From assembly GCF_026914265.1 (NCBI RefSeq), contig NC_069124.1:7962213-8026212 (forward strand): a DNA stretch of 64,000 bases, read 5' to 3'. Made by a program: the position numbers and the translations under genes. Position 1 is the stretch's first letter; every line of letters begins with the position of its first letter. The notes beneath the pieces are model-generated. The model was not told the origin of the DNA. It saw only the letters and a list, made by a program, of their open reading frames with translations, and searched no databases. Of this stretch, positions 59,401 to 64,000 are shown one piece after another. Origin of the DNA: Mya arenaria. Lineage: Eukaryota; Mollusca; Bivalvia; Myida; Myidae.

Positions 59401-62400
59401 AATCCCTCACATTAACCCGTGCCTGTACAGTACCATACAATACAGCCATTCCCTCACAGTAGCCCGTGCCTGTACAGTACCCTACAATACAACAATTCCC
59501 TCACAGTAACCCGTGCCTGTACAGTATCCTACAATACAATCATTCCCTCACAGTAGCACGTGCCTGTACAGTATCCTACAATACAACCTTTCCCTCACAG
59601 TAGCCCGTGCCTGTACAGTATCCTACAATACAACCATTCACTCACAGTAGCCCGTGCCTGTACAGTATCCTACAATACAACCACTCCCTCACAGTAGCCC
59701 GTGCCTGTACAGTATCCTACAATACAACCATTCACTCACAGTAGCCCGTGCCTGTACAGTATACTACAATACAGCCATTCCCTCACAGTAACCCGTGCCT
59801 GTACAGTAACCATACAATACAACCATTCACTCACAGTAGCCCGTGCCTGTACATTATCCTAAAATACAACCATTCCCCCACAGTAGCACGTGCCTGTACA
59901 GTATCCTACAATACAACCATTCCCTCACAGTAACCCGTGCCTGTACAGTATCCTACAATCAACCATTTCCTCACAGTAACCCGTGCCTGTACAGTAAACT
60001 ACAATACAGCCATTCTCTCACAGTAGCCCGTGCCTGTACAGTATACTACAATACAACCATTCCCTCACAGTAACCTGTGCCTGTACAGTAAACTACAATA
60101 CAGCCAATTCCTCACAGTAACCTGTGCCTGTACAGTATACTACAATACAACCATTTCCTCACAGTAACCCGTGCCTGTACAGTAAACTACAATACAGCCA
60201 TTCTCTCACAGTAGCCCGTGCCTGTACAGTAAACTACAATACAGCCATTCTCTCACAGTAGCCCGTGCCTGTACAGTATCCTACAATACAACCATTCCCT
60301 CACAGTAGCCCGTGCCTGTACAGTATACTACAATACAACCATTCACTCAGAGTAGCCCGTGCCTGTAAAGTATACTACAATAAAACCATTCCCTCACAGT
60401 AGCCCGTGTCTGTCAGTAGCCCGTGTCTGTACAGTATCCTACAATATAACCATTCCCTCACAGTAGCCCGTGTCTGTACATTATCCTACAATACAACCAT
60501 TTCCTCACAGTATCCCATGGGTGTACAGTATACTACAATCAACCATTCCCTCACAGTAGCCCGTGCCTGTACAGTGTCCTACAATACAACCATTCCCTCA
60601 CAGTAGCCCGTGCCTGTACAGTATCCTACAATACAATTATTCCCTCACAGCAACCCGTGCCTGTAAATTACCATACAATACAATCATTCCCTCACAATAG
60701 CCCGTGCCTGTACAGTATCCTACAATACAATTATTCCCTCACAGCAACCCGTGCCTGTAAAGTATACTACAATACAACCATTCCCTCACAGTAGCCCGTG
60801 CCTGTAAAGTATACTACAATACAATCATTCCCTCACAGTAGCCCGTGCCTGTAAAGTATACTACAATACAATCAATCCCTCACAGTAGCCCGTGCCTGTA
60901 AAGTATACGACAATACAATCATTCCCTCACAGTAGCCCGTGCCTGTAAAGTATACTACAATACAACCATTCCCTCACAGTAGCCCGTGCCTGTACATTAT
61001 CCTAAAATACAACCATTCCCCCACAGTAGCACGTGCCTGTACAGTATCCTACAATACAACCATTCCCTCACAGTAACCCGTGCCTGTACAGTATCCTACA
61101 ATCAACCATTTCCTCACAGTAACCCGTGCCTGTACAGTAAACTACAATACAGCCATTCTCTCACAGTAGCCCGTGCCTGTACAGTATACTACAATACAAC
61201 CATTCCCTCACAGTAACCTGTGCCTGTACAGTAAACTTCAATACAGCCATTTCCTCACAGTAGCCTGTGCCTGTACAGTATACTACAATACAACCATTTC
61301 CTCACAGTAACCCGTGCCTGTACAGTAAACTACAATACAGCCATTCTCTCACAGTAGCCCGTGCCTGTACAGTAAACTACAATACAGCCATTCTCTCACA
61401 GTAGCCCGTGCCTGTACAGTATCCTACAATACAACCATTCCCTCACAGTAGCCCGTGCCTGTACAGTATACTACAATACAACCATTCACTCAGAGTAGCC
61501 CGTGCCTGTACAGTATCCTACAATACAACCATTCCCTCACAGTAGCCCGTGCCTGTACAGCATCCTACAATACAACCATTCCCTCACAGTAGCCCGTGCC
61601 TGTACAGCATCCTACAATACAACCATTCCCTCACAGTAACCCGTGCCTGTACAGCATCCTACAATACAACCATTCCCTCACAGTTGCCCGTGCCTGTACA
61701 GTATACTACAATACAACCATTCACTCAGAGTAGCCCGTGCCTGTACAGTATCCTACAATACAACCATTCCCTCACAGTAGCCCGTGCCTGTACAGCATCC
61801 TACAATACAACCATTCCCTCACAGTAGCCCGTGCCTGTACAGTATCCTACAATATAACCATTTCCTCACAGTAACCCGTGCCTGTACAGCATCCTACAAT
61901 ACAACCATTCCCTCACAGTAACCCGTGCCTGTACAGTATTCTACAATACAACCATTCCCTCACAGTAGCCCGTGCCTGTACAGTATACTACAATACAACC
62001 ATTTCCTCACAGTAACCCGTGCCTGTACAGTATTCTACAATACAACCATTCCCTCACAGTAACCCGTGCCTGTACAGTATCCTACAATACAACCATTCCC
62101 TCACAGCAGCCCGTGCCTGTACAGTATCCTACAATACAACCATTCCCTCACAGTAACCCATTCCTGTACAGTAAACTACAATCAACCATTCCCTCACAGT
62201 AGCCCGTGTCTGTACAGTATCCTACAATACAGACATTCCCTCACAGTAACCCGTGTCTGTACAGTATCCTACAATATAGCCATTCCCTCACAGTAGCCCG
62301 TTTCTGTACAGTATCCTACAATAAAACCATTCCCTCACAGTAGCCCGTGTCTGTCAGTAGCCCGTGCCTGTACAGTATCCTACAATATAACCATTCCCTC

Positions 62401-63288
62401 ACAGTAGCCCGTGTCTGTACATTATCCTACAATACAACCATTTCCTCACAGTATCCCATGGGTGTACAGTATACTACAATCAACCATTCCCTCACAGTAG
62501 CCCGTGCCTGTACAGTATCCTACAATACAACCATTCCCTCACAGTAGCCCGTGCCTGTACAGTATCCTACAATACAATTATTCCCTCACAGCAACCCGTG
62601 CCTGTAAAGTACCATACAATACAATCATTCCCTCACAATAGCCCGTGCCTGTACAGTATCCTACAATACAATTATTCCCTCACAGCAACCCGTGCCTGTA
62701 AAGTATATTACAATACAACCATTCCCTCACAGTAGCCCGTGCCTGTAAAGTATACTACAATACAATCATTCCCTCACAGTAGCCCGTGCCTGTAAAGTAT
62801 ACTACAATACAATCATTCCCTCACAGTAGCCCGTGCCTGTAAAGTATACTACAATACAATCATTCCCTCACAGTAGCCCGTGCCTGTAAAGTATACTACA
62901 ATACAATCATTCCCTCACAGTAGCCCGTGCCTGTAAAGTATACTACAATACAATCATTCCCTCACAATAGCCCGTGCCTGTACAATATTCTACAATACAA
63001 CCATTCCCTCACAGTAGCCCGTGCCTGTAAAGTATACTACAATACAATCATTCCCTCACAGTAACACGTGCCTGTACAGTATCCTACAATACAATCATTC
63101 CCTCACAATAGCCCGTGCCTGTACAATATTCTACAATACAACCATTCCCTCACAGTAGCCCTTGCCTGTAAAGTATACTACAATACAATCATTCCCTCAC
63201 AGTAACACGTGCCTGTAAAGTATACTACAATACAATCATTCCCTCACAATAGCCCGTGCCTGTACAATATTCTACAATACAATCAATA
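53421..63288. repeat. 47-bp minisatellite, about 210 copies, 9.9 kb
   Basis: The consensus unit can be read as CCTGTACAGTATCCTACAAT, ACAACCATTCCCTCACAGTA and GCCCGTG. Common variants are TACAATCAACC (46 bp), CAGCC, AATCATT, GTAAAGTATACTAC and CACGTGCC. Some blocks recur at larger scale: a unique CCATGGGTGT variant at 58431, 60515 and 62456, and a GTCTGTCAGTAGCC junction near 58323, 60410 and 62350. This shows amplification of about 2-kb blocks. It lies in an intron of the minus-strand trypsin-like gene. The numerous plus-strand frames (units reading CLYSILQYNHSL) are artefacts of a period not divisible by three. Confidence 0.97.
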
Positions 63289-63549
63289 TATTACAAATGC
63301 ATGACCATTGCTTGACAGATGTTGTGAAAACTATGAACCTGTTATTTTAATTTTATGGAGTTTAACTTTTAATTCAATTAGAAATTATAATGTTTAAAAG
63401 TAAACACACAACTCGTATAGATGTGTTTTGGGGGGACTAAATTGCTATTTTGTATATTTTATTACAATTATAGTGATTCACCAAGTTTTGACCACATGTA
63501 CATTTGTTCCATGACAACTATATTCTTTTACTACGGACCACAGCCATGA

Positions 63550-63718
63550 TCTATGCACGTATTGCTGGCAGCTAGCTGCCATGGCCAGCGGTTGGAGACC
63601 GTTGACAGATGACAAATGAGTCCATCTTTGCCCTCGAGCTTCAAAACACACAGTGATGTAACCCGCACTACCGTCAATAGTGGATTTATGTCCAACTCAT
63701 CCATCAACCTGTCCACTC
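63550..63718 (-). CDS. Trypsin-like gene, upstream exon
   Basis: Acceptor TTTATTCAG, then (phase 1) GVDRLMDELDINPLLTVVRV, TSLCVLKLEGKDGLICHLST and on to a TAG at about 63531. It joins the exon at 63888 in phase. The donor is not clear (ACG-GTCTCC, TAC-GTGCAT or GTG-GTCCGT), so the 3' limit is approximate. Confidence 0.5.
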
Positions 63719-63887
63719 CTGAATAAATTAGTAAACAAAAGACGACACTGTTATGTACTATACCGCAAACCAGGGCTTTTGTTTCTTTTAACCATCGTCG
63801 TATATACATTTTTATGAACAATTAGCGGGGTTTTGGGAGCCTGCGCAATTGACCGTGTTGAATGGTTAATGTGAAAATGTGGTTTAC

Positions 63888-64000
63888 CTTTAAGCGAACT
63901 GCATTTGGGACAAACAATTTCAGATTGCTCACTGAACAAGAATGTCCATGACTGAAAAACGGCCGAAGCATCTTTATCATATTTTAATTCGTTGGTATTT
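63888..64000 (-). CDS. Trypsin-like gene, exon continuing past the window edge
   Basis: Donor AAAG then GTAAAC. Open to the window edge: NTNELKYDKDASAVFQSWTF and LFSEQSEIVCPKCSSLK. CPKC is half of a possible zinc ribbon. Partial: the 5' part lies outside the window. The assignment to the same gene as 51854-53389 rests on strand and phase, and needs a 9.9-kb intron filled by the minisatellite. Confidence 0.5.

Noticed and set aside
53332-62547. Many plus-strand open frames of 60-149 codons in the 47-bp array
   Set aside because: They all repeat the translation of the 47-bp unit in rotating frames, with no splice or start context; by-products of a stop-poor tandem repeat.
53421-63288. CRISPR-like array
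   Set aside because: Contiguous 46-47-bp units without unique spacers in an animal genome; a minisatellite.

Overview
The window looks like a stretch of an AT-rich, intron-rich animal genome, most likely a bivalve mollusc. That identification is an inference from gene structure, the dense load of MITEs and tRNA-derived SINEs, and an invertebrate-style gene with a trypsin-like domain; no organism-specific marker is present. Similarity statements come from memory of protein families, because no search could be run.

Layout: (1) 1-1709 is a near-copy of 40989-42704 that stops exactly at a 100-N gap (1710-1809), so it is probably a false duplication made by the assembly. A 29-bp minisatellite follows. 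(2) 3325-7417, minus strand, is a two-exon gene for a C2H2 zinc-finger protein with about eight fingers. Its large exon has two apparent single-base losses in A runs. Its intron holds SINEs, one of them split by a 1-kb Harbinger-like MITE. (3) 7418-7716 looks like a bidirectional promoter. (4) 11718-40869, plus strand, is the complete CEP135 gene (centriole cartwheel/pinhead protein): 22 coding exons giving 1,265 aa, plus candidate in-frame micro-exons, alternative 3' exons, a NAGNAG acceptor and an arginine-serine-rich tail that I do not recall in vertebrate CEP135. Its introns hold nested DNA transposons and tandem repeats. (5) 40989-46300 is the original of the duplicated segment, then a small array of RFX X-box-like sites, then repeats. 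(6) 46320-47514, plus strand, is a two-exon DHHC palmitoyltransferase resembling ZDHHC22/24. (7) 48150-49300 is a decayed Tc1/mariner transposase, and 49568-50883 is a long-TIR element with an 8-bp target duplication that contains another MITE. (8) 51854 to beyond 64000, minus strand, is a multi-exon gene of unnamed family whose last exon encodes a trypsin-like (PA-clan) domain. One of its introns carries a 9.9-kb array of a 47-bp minisatellite with higher-order structure.

The four protein-coding genes have no obvious shared pathway. The zinc-finger gene and CEP135 may share a promoter. The most unusual points are the candidate CEP135 micro-exon cluster and relict exon, the X-box-like array beside a centriole gene, the three-layer transposon nests, and the intronic 47-bp array. 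I found no virus-like element.
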